Assembly (NCBI GenBank): GCA_017554605.1
Contig: JAFZIA010000061.1
Coordinates: 1-42,089, forward strand
Direction: 5' to 3'
Source of the DNA: Bacteroidaceae bacterium
GTDB taxonomy: Bacteria; Bacteroidota; Bacteroidia; Bacteroidales; Bacteroidaceae
DNA: 42,089 nucleotides
Position 1 is the first letter of the stretch, and each line of letters begins with the position of its first letter. The position numbers and the translations under genes were made by a program. The notes under the pieces are model-generated. The model did no database searches, had not been told where the DNA came from, and worked only from the letters and a program-made list of their open reading frames with translations. Shown here one piece after another: positions 1 through 8,901 of this stretch.

Positions 1-158
1 GCACTCACGCGCAACTGAATCCAACAATCTTCTTCAACGTAGAAGAACTTTTTGGTAAACAAATTCACATTGAACAAACGCTTTGTTCTTCTCTTTGAGT
101 GTGAAACGTTGTTACCCACCATGGCTTTCTTACCGGTGATTTGACAAATTTTAGACAT
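1..158 (-). CDS. rpmB: 50S ribosomal protein L28 (5' part; gene runs off the left edge)
   Basis: This is a structural protein of the large ribosomal subunit. The reverse strand from 158 reads [20 protein letters not shown], followed by a KRRTKR stretch and [17 protein letters not shown], the recognisable N-terminus of bacterial L28. Only 52 codons plus two bases are inside the window; the C-terminus lies beyond position 1. L28 of this phylum is about 86 aa, so roughly a third is missing because of the window edge, not because of decay. A TATCTTTG promoter element lies about 50 bp upstream on the same strand. pncC and tsaD upstream are read in the same direction. Confidence 0.95.
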   Translation of the reverse strand, partial: MSKICQITGKKAMVGNNVSHSKRRTKRLFNVNLFTKKFFYVEEDCWIQLRVS

Positions 159-208
159 CTCTATATATTTTTTTGTTTTATTCTTGTATGCTTACTTAAA
201 ACAGCGTG

Positions 209-239
209 CAAAGATATAAATTTTACTCATATCGTGCAA
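209..239 (-). promoter_or_regulatory. Promoter of rpmB
   Basis: On the minus strand there is a perfect Bacteroidota -7 element TATCTTTG (209-216) with TTG (237-239) twenty bases upstream, close to the usual TTTG-N19-TAnnTTTG layout. The start codon of rpmB is 50 bp downstream, so the ribosomal gene has its own promoter after pncC. Confidence 0.65.
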
Positions 240-366
240 GCAAAAAAGCATTTATTTTGAATTATTCTTAAATATATTAATTTTACTCCCGCACTGCACC
301 CTATTATTTCCTCTTTATTATCAGTAAAGAAGAGTGCACCGAGGGGAATAAAATCCAACACTGGCC

Positions 367-852
367 CTACGTCAGTTTTTCGAGCAGCAAAGATAATACA
401 TTTTTTGCAGATGTGCAAATATTAATTTCCCTCCCTTCGTCTTTTAACTGCAAAAGGTGCGTTGACACAGAACCTCGTACATCTACAGCCACCCACACTG
501 TACCTACAGGCTTATCGGCAGTCGCTCCACCTGGACCTGCAATTCCCGACGTTGCCACAGCGCAGTCGCTACCCGTCAACCGGCGGACACCCGCAGCCAT
601 AGCCTCGACCACCGCACTGCTCACTGCACCGTTCTTCTCTATAACCTCGACCGGGACACCAAGCACCACATTCTTGACATTGTTAGAATAGGCCACAACC
701 GCACCGTTGAACACATCCGAACTGCCAGGCACCGATGTCACTGCAGCAGCCACCGTACCGCCCGTACAGCTCTCGGCAGTAGCAAGCGTAAGCCCCAGCT
801 CACGCAAACGGCTGTTCACCTCCCGGGCAAGAGCCTTCAGTTCCGCATCCAT
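367..852 (-). CDS. pncC: Nicotinamide-nucleotide amidohydrolase (CinA C-terminal domain type)
   Basis: It hydrolyses nicotinamide mononucleotide to nicotinate mononucleotide and ammonia in pyridine nucleotide recycling (known for the PncC/CinA-C family). The 161-aa protein is the C-terminal CinA domain alone, as in E. coli YgaD, without the N-terminal MoaB-like domain of long CinA proteins. Recognisable motifs are LATAESCTGG near residue 25, VVAYSNNVK near 52, and ATSGIAGPGGATADKPVGT near 100-118. The ATG at 850-852 lies 8 bp after the tsaD stop codon, so the two genes are almost certainly co-transcribed, with rpmB further downstream. Nothing unusual was seen. Confidence 0.92.
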   Translation of the reverse strand: MDAELKALAREVNSRLRELGLTLATAESCTGGTVAAAVTSVPGSSDVFNGAVVAYSNNVKNVVLGVPVEVIEKNGAVSSAVVEAMAAGVRRLTGSDCAVATSGIAGPGGATADKPVGTVWVAVDVRGSVSTHLLQLKDEGREINICTSAKNVLSLLLEKLT

Positions 853-860
853 ATTTTATT

Positions 861-1895
861 TTATATTGTAGTGCGCGAGAATGCAGGCTTGTCCATTGTG
901 CAGAAATCCTTGTCAAGGAATTTATGATAGCCCACAATACCAATCATTGCAGCATTGTCTGTGGTAAAGCCGAACTTGGGGATGAAGATTTCCCAGCCGT
1001 AACGCTTCGCATAATCGTGGAATGCCTGTCTGAGTGCCGTATTCGCCGACACACCTCCCGAGAGTGCCACACGTTTGATTTTCAGCATCTTGGTAGCCTT
1101 ATACAGCTTATCCATAAGAATCTCCACCACCGTAGCCTCAAACGAAGCTGCAAGGTCGTTCAAATTCTTGGAAACATAATCGGGGTCCTCGGCCACAAGC
1201 TTACGCAAGGTATAAAGGAACGAGGTCTTCAATCCACTGAAACTGTAGTCGAGCCCAGGAATATGAGGCTTGCTGAATGTGTGCGATTTTGGATTGCCCT
1301 CGCGCGCCAGACGGTCGATGACAGGACCGCCGGGATAGCCCAGACCCATCACCTTGGCGCATTTGTCCATTGCCTCGCCCGCAGCATCGTCTATCGTCTG
1401 CCCTATAATCTCCATATTGTCGTAGCTGTTCACCTTCACTATCTGCGAGTTTCCGCCCGACACCATAAGGCACAGGAAGGGATACTCTGGCGACTTGTGC
1501 TCCACTCCATCTTCCTTGATGAAATGCGCCAATATGTGTCCCTGAAGATGATTGACCTCGACCATAGGTATCCCCAATGACGCGGCAAGTCCCTTGGCAA
1601 ACGACACGCCCACAAGGAGAGAGCCCATAAGACCGGGACCGCGTGTAAACGCTATGGCACTGAGTTCCTCTTTCTTCACGCCCGCTCTCTTGAGCGCTGC
1701 ATCGACCACAGGAACAATGTTAAGCTCGTGCGCACGCGACGCAAGCTCGGGTACAACGCCGCCATACTGCTCGTGCACCGCCTGGCTTGCCGTCACATTC
1801 GAAAGCACAGTATCGCCACGCATCACCGCAGCCGATGTATCGTCGCACGACGACTCTATCGCCAATATGTATATATCCTCTTTTTTCTCGTCCAT
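861..1895 (-). CDS. tsaD: tRNA N6-adenosine threonylcarbamoyltransferase TsaD
   Basis: It transfers the threonylcarbamoyl group from TC-AMP to A37 of ANN-decoding tRNAs, together with TsaB and TsaE. The 344-aa protein has the ASKHA-fold start AIESSCDDTSAAV (residues 12-24), the metal-binding HLQGH motif (H116 and H120), the MVSGGNSQ and GEAMDKCAK motifs, and ALSGGVSANTALR near the C-terminus. Its length is normal for the family. The first ATG is chosen, at 1893-1895. An inverted-repeat element ends only 2 bp upstream of this codon, so the untranslated leader must be derived from that element or cross it. pncC follows after 8 bp. Confidence 0.96.
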   Translation of the reverse strand: MDEKKEDIYILAIESSCDDTSAAVMRGDTVLSNVTASQAVHEQYGGVVPELASRAHELNIVPVVDAALKRAGVKKEELSAIAFTRGPGLMGSLLVGVSFAKGLAASLGIPMVEVNHLQGHILAHFIKEDGVEHKSPEYPFLCLMVSGGNSQIVKVNSYDNMEIIGQTIDDAAGEAMDKCAKVMGLGYPGGPVIDRLAREGNPKSHTFSKPHIPGLDYSFSGLKTSFLYTLRKLVAEDPDYVSKNLNDLAASFEATVVEILMDKLYKATKMLKIKRVALSGGVSANTALRQAFHDYAKRYGWEIFIPKFGFTTDNAAMIGIVGYHKFLDKDFCTMDKPAFSRTTI

Positions 1896-1897
1896 AA

Positions 1898-2092
1898 TTA
1901 GAAGCTGTTTAAATTTCTAAAAAAAGTTTTTCTAATATTGGAAGCCGTTATTTCGTTGTTTTTTATGTTCAAAATTGCCTGTTTTCTTCTTTTTATTGGT
2001 TACGTAGCCCGCTACGCGCCCTCGAAAAATAATAAAACATTTCACTTTTGACCTATAAAAAACTTAACGATATAAATTTAAACAGCTTCTAA
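1898..2092. repeat. MITE-like palindromic element with 19-bp terminal inverted repeats
   Basis: The left end TTAGAAGCTGTTTAAATTT (1898-1916) is the exact reverse complement of 2074-2092. Further in, the arms are partly complementary (GTTTTTTATG near 1960 against CTATAAAAAAC near 2052-2063), and the centre holds the perfect hairpin CGTAGC-CC-GCTACG (2003-2016). The whole 195-bp segment can therefore fold into one long imperfect hairpin. It contains no ORF. It fills most of the intergenic space between the divergent tsaD and antiporter genes and stops 2 bp from the tsaD start codon. No clear target-site duplication was seen. The structure fits a non-autonomous mobile repeat; whether it is multicopy cannot be told from this window. 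Confidence 0.75.
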
Positions 2093-2212
2093 GTCTATTT
2101 TCTGGTACACACAAATTCAAGCATAAACTCTTTTTTCTTAAACTACAGAAAGAAAATCCAGGTTTGCGGCGAAAAACAGAAGGTTCATTACTGTTTTTTG
2201 CCCATTTCTTCG

Positions 2213-2220
2213 TATCTTCG
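2213..2220 (+). promoter_or_regulatory. -7 promoter element upstream of the CaCA antiporter
   Basis: TATCTTCG matches the Bacteroidota -7 consensus TAnnTTTG with one mismatch. A T-run ending in G (2194-2200) lies 12 bases upstream instead of the usual 19. A transcript starting near 2226 would begin 15 bases before the ATG at 2242, which supports that start over upstream alternatives. Confidence 0.5.
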
Positions 2221-2241
2221 CAAGATAAAATATTAATTAAT

Positions 2242-3198
2242 ATGATATTATCAATTATTTCTTTTATTGCAGGCATCACATTGGTTATTTTGGGTGCCGA
2301 CTGGCTTACAAAAGGAGCATCGGGACTTGCACGACGCTTTAACATCAGCGAACTCGTCATAGGCTTGACTATTGTAGCATTAGGTACCTCACTACCCGAG
2401 TTTGTAATAAGTCTTGGCTCGGCACTGAAAGGCAGTTCGGGTATTTCGTTGGGCAACATTATTGGAAGCAACATATTCAACGGCTTGTTCATTTTGGGTG
2501 TGGCTGCACTTATCGCACCTATAACATTCAACCCTCGTATGCTGTCGAGAGAAATACCTTTCAACCTATTGGCATCGATAGCCCTTATTCTTGTATCGGG
2601 CAGTATGTTAGTGGGAGGTGCTCCCGGGGAGCAGATTACCCGATACGGCGGAATGCTACTTCTCTGTTTTTTGGCAGTGTTCATACGTTACACATTCTCG
2701 ATAACAGCCGATGGCGATGAGGAGCAAGAGGAATACACACCAATGAGCATAGGAAAAATTATCCTATTCATTATTGGAGGACTATCGACACTTATATTCG
2801 GAGGAAATATTTTTGTGGACGGAGCAACCGAGATTGCACGTGTGATTGGTTTGTCAGAGGCTGTGATTGGTATTACCATTGTGTCGGCCGGAAGTTCGTT
2901 GCCCGAGCTTGCAGTGTCGGTAAACGCAGCACGTAAAGGAAACGTTGGTATTGCATTGGGTAACGTGCTCGGAAGCAATATCCTTAACATATTCTTTATT
3001 TTGGGTTGCAGTGCCACAATAACCCCGATAGGACTCGACGGTTTCAGCTTTGTTGATTATTATGTACTCATTTTCTCATCGTTGATGATATATGCAGTGA
3101 GCAAATTCGGAGGAAAAAACATCATCAAGCGTGGCGAGGGTGCACTGCTTATTATTACGTACATAGTGTACACCGTGTACCTTATAATGCGAGGATAA
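2242..3198 (+). CDS. CaCA-family sodium/calcium antiporter (YrbG-like)
   Basis: It is an inner-membrane cation antiporter of 318 aa, with ten or so hydrophobic segments. The two alpha repeats that form the ion pathway are plain: GTSLPEFVISLGSALKG followed by SLGNIIGSNIFN in the first half, and SAGSSLPELAVSVNAARKG followed by ALGNVLGSNILN in the second half. The acidic GTSLPE and GSSLPE residues are the expected ion ligands. A longer reading frame begins at 2164, but the -7 element at 2213-2220 lies inside that extension and the extension is not membrane-like, so the ATG at 2242 is preferred. The family includes Na+/Ca2+, K+/Ca2+ and H+ exchangers; the ion cannot be assigned here. Confidence 0.9.
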   Translation: MILSIISFIAGITLVILGADWLTKGASGLARRFNISELVIGLTIVALGTSLPEFVISLGSALKGSSGISLGNIIGSNIFNGLFILGVAALIAPITFNPRMLSREIPFNLLASIALILVSGSMLVGGAPGEQITRYGGMLLLCFLAVFIRYTFSITADGDEEQEEYTPMSIGKIILFIIGGLSTLIFGGNIFVDGATEIARVIGLSEAVIGITIVSAGSSLPELAVSVNAARKGNVGIALGNVLGSNILNIFFILGCSATITPIGLDGFSFVDYYVLIFSSLMIYAVSKFGGKNIIKRGEGALLIITYIVYTVYLIMRG

Positions 3199-3237
3199 CT
3201 CTCATTTTCACAAACTGCTTCTAAAACCACTGTAAGT

Positions 3238-4368
3238 ATGGCAATAGAAATTATAAAAGTAACCACAAGAAAGCAACTAAAACAGTTTGCTGGCTTTGCC
3301 AATGAGCTGTACAAGGGCAACCCCTATTATGTACCCGAGCTTTACGAGGATACATTGAACACCCTCGACAAGAAGCACAACGCCGCATTTGAGTTCTGCG
3401 AAGCCGACTATTTCCTTGCCTATAAAGAGGGGAAACTTGTGGGACGAGTGGCAGCCATCATAAACAACAGGGCCAACGACAAGTGGAATACAAAAGCCGT
3501 ACGTTTTGGTTGGATAGATTTTACTGACGACACCGAGGTGTCCAAAGCCCTTTTGGAAAAGGTGGAACAGTGGGGACGCGAGCGCGGAATGAATGAGATA
3601 CAGGGTCCGCTGGGATTTACCGACTTCGACCCCGAAGGTATGCTCATAGAGGGGTACGACCGTCTGGGGACAATGGCTACAATATATAACTACCCCTACT
3701 ACAAGGAGCACATCGAGAAACTCGGATACGAGAAGGATGTCGACTGGGTGGAATTCCTCTTCAAAGTACCCGAAAAGAACTGGGACAAGAGCGAACGCAT
3801 CGCTGCAATAGTAGCTAAACGCTGCAAGCTTCACACAGTACAATGCACCTCGCGCAAGGAGCTTGCCAAACGCTACGGCACACAGCTCTTTGACCTTGTA
3901 AACGAGTGTTACTCACCGCTCTACGGTTACTCGCCACTGAGCGTAAGACAGATAGAGCAGTTCATAAAGATGTATCTGCCACTGATTGACTTGCGGCAAA
4001 TATCACTCGTTGTCGACGAGAACGATAATCTTGTGGGCACAGGAGTGAGCCTCTCATCGTATGCCCGCGCATTACAGAAATCGGGCGGACGGCTCTTTCC
4101 CTTCGGGTGGATACATTTCCTTAAACCGCTCTTCGACCGTCACCCCAAGAGACTCGATTTTCTTCTTATGGCAATAAAGCCCGAATACCAGGGCAAGGGT
4201 GTGAATGCAATGATAATAAACGACCTTTTGCCGCGTTATATTGAAATGGGAGTGGTAGACATAGAGAGCAACCCCGAGCTTGAACTCAACGACAAGATAC
4301 AATCTCAGTGGGACAATTTCGAAAAGGAGCAACACAAACGCCGTCGCGCATACAAGAAAGCATTGTAA
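3238..4368 (+). CDS. GNAT-fold acetyltransferase-like protein, substrate unknown
   Basis: This 376-aa protein opens with MAIEIIKVTTRKQLKQFAGF and the NELYKGNPYYVPEL motif seen in a conserved family usually labelled N-acetyltransferase. A GNAT-type acetyl-CoA region is suggested near the C-terminus by LLMAIKPEYQGKGVNAMII, where QGKG resembles the Q/R-x-x-G-x-G/A loop, followed by an ESNPELELNDKIQ segment. The conserved middle block EIQGPLGFTDFDPEGMLIEG is typical of the group. It is soluble, with no signal peptide. It starts 39 bp after the antiporter stop and ends 114 bp before parE, so it may share a transcript with either. The substrate is not known to me. Confidence 0.7.
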   Translation: MAIEIIKVTTRKQLKQFAGFANELYKGNPYYVPELYEDTLNTLDKKHNAAFEFCEADYFLAYKEGKLVGRVAAIINNRANDKWNTKAVRFGWIDFTDDTEVSKALLEKVEQWGRERGMNEIQGPLGFTDFDPEGMLIEGYDRLGTMATIYNYPYYKEHIEKLGYEKDVDWVEFLFKVPEKNWDKSERIAAIVAKRCKLHTVQCTSRKELAKRYGTQLFDLVNECYSPLYGYSPLSVRQIEQFIKMYLPLIDLRQISLVVDENDNLVGTGVSLSSYARALQKSGGRLFPFGWIHFLKPLFDRHPKRLDFLLMAIKPEYQGKGVNAMIINDLLPRYIEMGVVDIESNPELELNDKIQSQWDNFEKEQHKRRRAYKKAL

Positions 4369-4482
4369 GCGTAAAAAAGGAAGAAACTGACATTTTTGAA
4401 CATAAAAAACGGCGACATAATCAGCTTCTATAAGAAACTATTTTTTAGAAATATAAACATCTTCTACGGAGACACAAAAATT

Positions 4483-6429
4483 ATGAACGAAGATATACTT
4501 TTCGACGGAAACGAACAGCCGGTTGAGCACGTGGAATACACCGACGACAACATACGCCACCTTGACGATATGGAGCACATACGTACCCGCCCGGGTATGT
4601 ACATAGGAAAGCTGGGCGACGGTTCGCAGAGCGACGACGGAATATACGTGCTTCTCAAGGAGGTGATAGACAACAGTATCGACGAGTTCAAGATGAGCTC
4701 GGGACGACGCATAGAGATTGAAATTGAGAACAACCGCAGCGTAACGGTAAGGGACTACGGACGAGGTATCCCGCAAGGAAAGCTCATAGAGGCCGTGAGT
4801 ATGCTCAACACTGGAGGTAAATATGACAGCAAGGCATTCAAGAAGTCGGTAGGATTGAACGGTGTGGGTCTTAAGGCTGTAAACGCAATGAGCCTCAATT
4901 TCGAGGTACGCAGCTACCGCGATGGAGTGGTGCGCACCGCAAAATTCTCAAAAGGAATACTCAAGGAGGACAACACCACAAACACCAACGACGAGAACGG
5001 AACATACGTATCCTTTACCCCCGACGGCAAGCTCTTCCCCAACTACGAGTACCGCAGTGCGATAGTAGAGACAATGCTGCGCAACTACACCTACCTGAAC
5101 ACCGGCCTTACGATAATGTTCAACGGCAGGCGCATACTCTCGCGCAACGGCCTCTCCGACCTCTTGACCGACAATATGACAGCCGAGAGCCTCTACCCCA
5201 TCATACACCTCAAGGGCGAGGACATTGAGATAGCCTTTACCCACGCAGCGCAGTATGGCGAGGAGTACTACTCCTTTGTCAACGGACAGCACACCTCGCA
5301 GGGCGGTACGCACCAGAGCGCGTTCAAGGAGCTTGTCGCACAGACCATACACGACTTCTTCACTGCCAAGAATTTCGAATACAGCGACATACGCAACGGT
5401 ATTGTGGCAGCGATAGCAGTGAATATACAGGAGCCCGTCTTTGAGAGCCAGACAAAAGTGAAACTGGGTTCACTGCGCATAGCCCCCGACGAGAACAGCA
5501 CCAGCATAAAGAAATTCATCGGCGACTTTGTGAAGGAGGCGCTCGACAACTTCCTGCACCGCAACCCCGACACAAGCGAGGCGATGCTCGCCAAGATTAC
5601 CGCGTCGGAGAAGGAGCGCAAGGATCTTGCCGGACTCACCAAGCAGGCACGTGAAAAGGCTAAGAAAGTGAGCCTACACAACCGCAAGCTACGCGACTGC
5701 CGCATACACTACAACGACTCCAAAGGCGACCGAGTAGACGAGAGCAGCATATTCATCACCGAGGGAGACTCGGCAAGTGGTTCAATAACAAAATGCCGCA
5801 ATGCCGACACACAGGCCGTATTCAGCCTACGAGGAAAGCCCCTCAACAGCTACGGTATGAGCCGCGCCGTCGTGTACAAGAACGACGAGTTCAACCTGTT
5901 GCAGGCAGCGCTTAACATTGAGGAGGGACTCGAGGGACTGCGCTACAACAAGGTTATTGTGGCAACCGATGCCGATGTCGACGGTATGCACATACGCCTG
6001 CTACTGATAACTTTCTTTCTGCAATTCTTCCCCGAGCTTATAAAGAAAGGACACGTATATATATTGCAGACACCGCTCTTCCGCGTGCGCAACAAGCGCA
6101 AGATACCCCGCGGCAAAAAGAGCGCCGAGGAGAAGGCAAAAGGCGAGTTCGAGACAATATACTGCTACTCCGACGAAGAACGCATTGCAGCAATAGAAAA
6201 ACTGTCGCCCAACCCCGAGATTACCCGATTCAAGGGACTCGGAGAGATTTCGCCCGATGAGTTCCGCAATTTCATAGGCGAGGATATGCGCCTGGAGCAA
6301 GTGACAATGCACAAGGACGACAAGGTAGACGACCTTTTGAGCTATTATATGGGCAAGAACACGATGGAGCGTCAGAACTTCATCATCGACAACTTGGTTG
6401 TAGAGGAGGACAAGGTAGATGAGCAATAA
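4483..6429 (+). CDS. parE: DNA topoisomerase IV subunit B (ParE)
   Basis: This is the ATPase subunit of the type IIA topoisomerase that decatenates daughter chromosomes with ParC, which is not in this window. The 648-aa protein contains the GHKL ATP site ([10 protein letters not shown] near residue 60-69, DYGRGIP near 91-97, and a lid GGKYDSKAF...[12 protein letters not shown]), the transducer QTKVKLGS, and the TOPRIM motifs EGDSASGS and [10 protein letters not shown]. The N-terminus ([20 protein letters not shown]) resembles Bacteroidota ParE more than GyrB. A reading frame from a TTG at 4396 would add 29 residues of non-conserved sequence; the ATG at 4483 is preferred. coaD overlaps its 3' end by 11 bp. 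Confidence 0.88.
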   Translation: MNEDILFDGNEQPVEHVEYTDDNIRHLDDMEHIRTRPGMYIGKLGDGSQSDDGIYVLLKEVIDNSIDEFKMSSGRRIEIEIENNRSVTVRDYGRGIPQGKLIEAVSMLNTGGKYDSKAFKKSVGLNGVGLKAVNAMSLNFEVRSYRDGVVRTAKFSKGILKEDNTTNTNDENGTYVSFTPDGKLFPNYEYRSAIVETMLRNYTYLNTGLTIMFNGRRILSRNGLSDLLTDNMTAESLYPIIHLKGEDIEIAFTHAAQYGEEYYSFVNGQHTSQGGTHQSAFKELVAQTIHDFFTAKNFEYSDIRNGIVAAIAVNIQEPVFESQTKVKLGSLRIAPDENSTSIKKFIGDFVKEALDNFLHRNPDTSEAMLAKITASEKERKDLAGLTKQAREKAKKVSLHNRKLRDCRIHYNDSKGDRVDESSIFITEGDSASGSITKCRNADTQAVFSLRGKPLNSYGMSRAVVYKNDEFNLLQAALNIEEGLEGLRYNKVIVATDADVDGMHIRLLLITFFLQFFPELIKKGHVYILQTPLFRVRNKRKIPRGKKSAEEKAKGEFETIYCYSDEERIAAIEKLSPNPEITRFKGLGEISPDEFRNFIGEDMRLEQVTMHKDDKVDDLLSYYMGKNTMERQNFIIDNLVVEEDKVDEQ

Positions 6430-6868
6430 GCAGATAACAGCACTGTTTGCAGGCACATTCGACCCCTACACCATAGGACACCACCGCATTGTGCAGCGCG
6501 CCCTTGCAATGAGCGACAGAATTGTGATAGCAATAGGCCGTAACGTAGGCAAACAGACGATGCTCAGCATCGAGGAGCGCACAGAGGCAATAAAGAAACT
6601 ATATGCCGACGAACCGCGGGTAGAAGTAACAAGCTACGAGGGACTGACAACCGACTATGCACAGAGTATATGCGCCACACACCTGTTGCGCGGAGTACGC
6701 AGCGTAAAGGACTTTGAGTATGAACGTGACCTTGCCGACCTGAACCTGCGCATAGGCGGTGTTGACACACTTCTGCTCATCAGCGAACCCGAATATGCAG
6801 CCATAAGCAGCAGCGTAGTGCGCGAGCTTATGAGCTACGGAAAAGATATAAGCAAACTGATACCATAA
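6419..6868 (+). CDS. coaD: Phosphopantetheine adenylyltransferase
   Basis: It catalyses the reversible adenylylation of 4'-phosphopantetheine to dephospho-CoA, the penultimate step of CoA synthesis. The 149-aa protein shows the nucleotidyltransferase motif [10 protein letters not shown] (residues 12-21), with the second-half motif near the C-terminus reading [17 protein letters not shown], close to the ISSS/TxVRE signature. Its length is normal, slightly short of E. coli CoaD. The ATG at 6419 lies inside the last codons of parE (11-bp overlap), which implies translational coupling. The S41 protease gene follows after 26 bp. Confidence 0.95.
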   Translation: MSNKQITALFAGTFDPYTIGHHRIVQRALAMSDRIVIAIGRNVGKQTMLSIEERTEAIKKLYADEPRVEVTSYEGLTTDYAQSICATHLLRGVRSVKDFEYERDLADLNLRIGGVDTLLLISEPEYAAISSSVVRELMSYGKDISKLIP

Positions 6869-6894
6869 AAATACAAGAACCGAACAGACACGTT

Positions 6895-8502
6895 ATGAAG
6901 AAACTATTTTACGCAGCAGTGACACTGCTCGCATTGACATTTACCACAGCAAAGGCACAGGAGAGCGGACTGCCCGAGCAGCTCGCAAAACTGTTGCACT
7001 CCGAGAATATAATAACACGCTTTTATGTAGACGCTGTAAACGAGAACAAAGTCGTTGAAGCTGGCATAAGGGCAATGCTCAAGGAGCTCGACCCCCACTC
7101 GACCTACTCTACCCCCGAAGAGGTAAAAAGCATCAACGAGGCTATGCAGGGCAATTTCGAAGGCATAGGAATACAGTTCAACATTGTAGAGGATACACTT
7201 TACGTCATTCAGACAACGCTCAACGGCCCGTCGGAGAAGGCTGGTATTATGGCTGGCGACCGTATAGTGTCGGTAAACGACACAGCCATTGCTGGAGTAA
7301 AAATGAGCCGCGGCGACATTATGAAGCGCCTGCGCGGTCCTAAAGGCTCAACCGTAAAGATAAACATCGTGCGCAACGGCGTACCCCAACAATTAGTGTT
7401 CAACCTTACACGCGACAAGATTGTGACATACAGCGTCGATGCCGCATATATGGTGGACAAAAAGAACGGATACATACACATAAACTCCTTTGGCGCAACC
7501 ACACATCAGGAGTTTGTCACCAAGCTCGACTCGCTCAAGCGTTTGGGAATGAAAAACCTTATACTCGACCTCCAGGGCAACGGCGGCGGACTATTGCAGG
7601 CTGCCGTTGATATTGCCAACGAGTTCCTAAACCCCAACGACCTTATCGTATATACCGAGGGACGTGTATTCCCCCGCTACGACTATGTTGCCAGGGGTGG
7701 CGGACGCTTCACAAAGGGCAACCTTGCAGTAATTGTTGACGAGACATCGGCATCGGCATCGGAGATTCTTGCTGGTGCCATACAGGACTGGGACAGAGGA
7801 GTAGTTGTGGGCAGACGCTCATTCGGCAAGGGACTCGTGCAGCGTGCCTTTACACTGCCCGACGGCGCGATGATACGCCTCACAGTATCGCGTTACTATA
7901 CCCCCACAGGACGTAACATACAGAAGCCCTACGGCGACTCAATATCCTACGGCAACGACCTTATGGAGCGCTACAACCGCGGCGAGCTGACAAGCGCCGA
8001 CAGCATACACTTCCCCGACTCGCTCAAGTTCACCACAATACGTATGGGACGCACCGTGTACGGCGGAGGAGGTATTATGCCCGACTATTTTGTTCCGCTC
8101 GACACCAACAAATACACCAAATACCACCGCGACATAGTCAACCGCGGCATAATGCTACAGGTGACACTGCGCTACCTCGACCGCTACCGCGACGAACTTA
8201 CAAAGAGATACAGGAATATAGAGGAGTTTGCAGCAAAATTCGTTGTCGACGAGGAGCTCTTGACCAGCCTTCGCACAGCAGCCGAGAAAGAAAACATCAA
8301 CCCAGCAGGTGGCGAAGAGGAATATGAGCGTTCACTGCCAATGCTCTCTTTACAAATGAAGGCACTGCTCGCACGCGACATTTGGAACACAAGCGAATAT
8401 ATGCAGATATTCAACAGCGAGGACGAAAACTTCAAGAGAGCACTCGAGCTTGTTCAGACTCGCGATATGAACGCCGTACTCCGGAAAGAGAAGAAAGAGT
8501 AA
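6895..8502 (+). CDS. Carboxy-terminal processing protease, S41 family (exported)
   Basis: This is a periplasmic tail-specific serine protease of 535 aa. It has a signal peptide (MKKLFYAAVTLLALTFTTAKA), a PDZ domain at about residues 85-170 (with the FEGIGIQFN carboxylate-binding loop), and an S41 catalytic domain. The Ser is S287 in ETSASASEILAGA and the Lys is K312 in FGKGLVQ; the 25-residue spacing matches that of the Ser-Lys dyad in E. coli Prc. A C-terminal region of about 180 aa follows, as in Bacteroidota CtpA proteins. It lies 26 bp after coaD and is probably in the same operon. Substrates are unknown; a role in envelope protein turnover is inferred. Confidence 0.93.
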   Translation: MKKLFYAAVTLLALTFTTAKAQESGLPEQLAKLLHSENIITRFYVDAVNENKVVEAGIRAMLKELDPHSTYSTPEEVKSINEAMQGNFEGIGIQFNIVEDTLYVIQTTLNGPSEKAGIMAGDRIVSVNDTAIAGVKMSRGDIMKRLRGPKGSTVKINIVRNGVPQQLVFNLTRDKIVTYSVDAAYMVDKKNGYIHINSFGATTHQEFVTKLDSLKRLGMKNLILDLQGNGGGLLQAAVDIANEFLNPNDLIVYTEGRVFPRYDYVARGGGRFTKGNLAVIVDETSASASEILAGAIQDWDRGVVVGRRSFGKGLVQRAFTLPDGAMIRLTVSRYYTPTGRNIQKPYGDSISYGNDLMERYNRGELTSADSIHFPDSLKFTTIRMGRTVYGGGGIMPDYFVPLDTNKYTKYHRDIVNRGIMLQVTLRYLDRYRDELTKRYRNIEEFAAKFVVDEELLTSLRTAAEKENINPAGGEEEYERSLPMLSLQMKALLARDIWNTSEYMQIFNSEDENFKRALELVQTRDMNAVLRKEKKE

Positions 8503-8565
8503 TCCCGCAACAGCGATTATTCTCTGCACAAGAAACGGACGTCATACGAACATTCGCACCAATGG

Positions 8566-8597
8566 CATTGTTATAATAATCTACTATAATAACAATG
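8566..8597. repeat. Inverted repeat between the S41 protease and the 51-aa gene
   Basis: CATTGTTAT (8566-8574) is the exact reverse complement of ATAACAATG (8589-8597), separated by 14 A+T-rich bases. It ends 7 bp before the ATG of the small gene. It could be an operator, or a weak stem in the leader that controls access to the start codon; there is no T-run to make it a terminator. Confidence 0.5.
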
Positions 8598-8604
8598 TAA
8601 CAAG

Positions 8605-8760
8605 ATGAAAAGAGAGTATGTAAACCCAAAAGCAGAGAGTATTGAATTAGTACACGAAACAATGATTGCAGCATCGGCAACAACCCGAAGCTCAAGTAAC
8701 GGAAGCCCAGCGGCTCTGCACGAGAGTAGCGGCAACGACTGGGACAACATCTGGAAATGA
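8605..8760 (+). CDS. 51-aa peptide of the Bacteroidales 'MKxxYxxP' type, function unknown
   Basis: The frame opens with MKREYVNPKAESIELVHETM, continues IAASATTRSSSNGSPAALH and ends ESSGNDWDNIWK, then TGA at 8758-8760. Its layout is a basic start with YxxP, a short amphipathic strand (ESIELVHETMIAAS), a Ser/Gly/Asn-rich linker, and an acidic-aromatic tail with two Trp. This matches a class of very short Bacteroidales proteins I know by pattern only; none has a function that I can name. It has no signal peptide and no Cys. An inverted repeat precedes it and a strong terminator follows it, so it may be a separate short transcript or the last gene of the parE-coaD-protease unit. Confidence 0.6.
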   Translation: MKREYVNPKAESIELVHETMIAASATTRSSSNGSPAALHESSGNDWDNIWK

Positions 8761-8805
8761 CACTACCGGCACAGCAGGCATAATGTCTGCGTGCGCACCT
8801 AAAAT

Positions 8806-8845
8806 GAGGATAACCCAAAAGTAAAAATGGGTTATCCTCTTGTTA
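8806..8845 (+). terminator. Rho-independent-type terminator after the 51-aa gene
   Basis: A perfect 12-bp stem, GAGGATAACCCA (8806-8817) and TGGGTTATCCTC (8828-8839), with a 10-base A-rich loop, is followed by TTGTTATT. A very similar hairpin follows hisS at 31646. Confidence 0.8.
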
Positions 8846-8854
8846 TTGCGGGGA

Positions 8855-8878
8855 TTTGAATAAAAAGAGCTATTTTTG
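8855..8878 (+). promoter_or_regulatory. Promoter of the 97-aa gene
   Basis: The -7 element TATTTTTG (8871-8878) lies 23 bp before the ATG at 8902. TTTG at 8855-8858 is 12 bases upstream instead of the usual 19. Confidence 0.5.
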
Positions 8879-8901
8879 CCATAATAAGCAACAACACCAC
8901 T

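Noticed and set aside
227..418. 63-aa ORF on the minus strand between pncC and rpmB
   Set aside because: It overlaps the 3' end of pncC and the rpmB promoter, and its composition is not protein-like.
924..1580. 218-aa ORF opposite tsaD, and other long ORFs opposite parE, GT90, argS and dnaX
   Set aside because: They are antisense shadows of genes with clear families, with Cys-, His- and Val-rich composition typical of non-coding frames.
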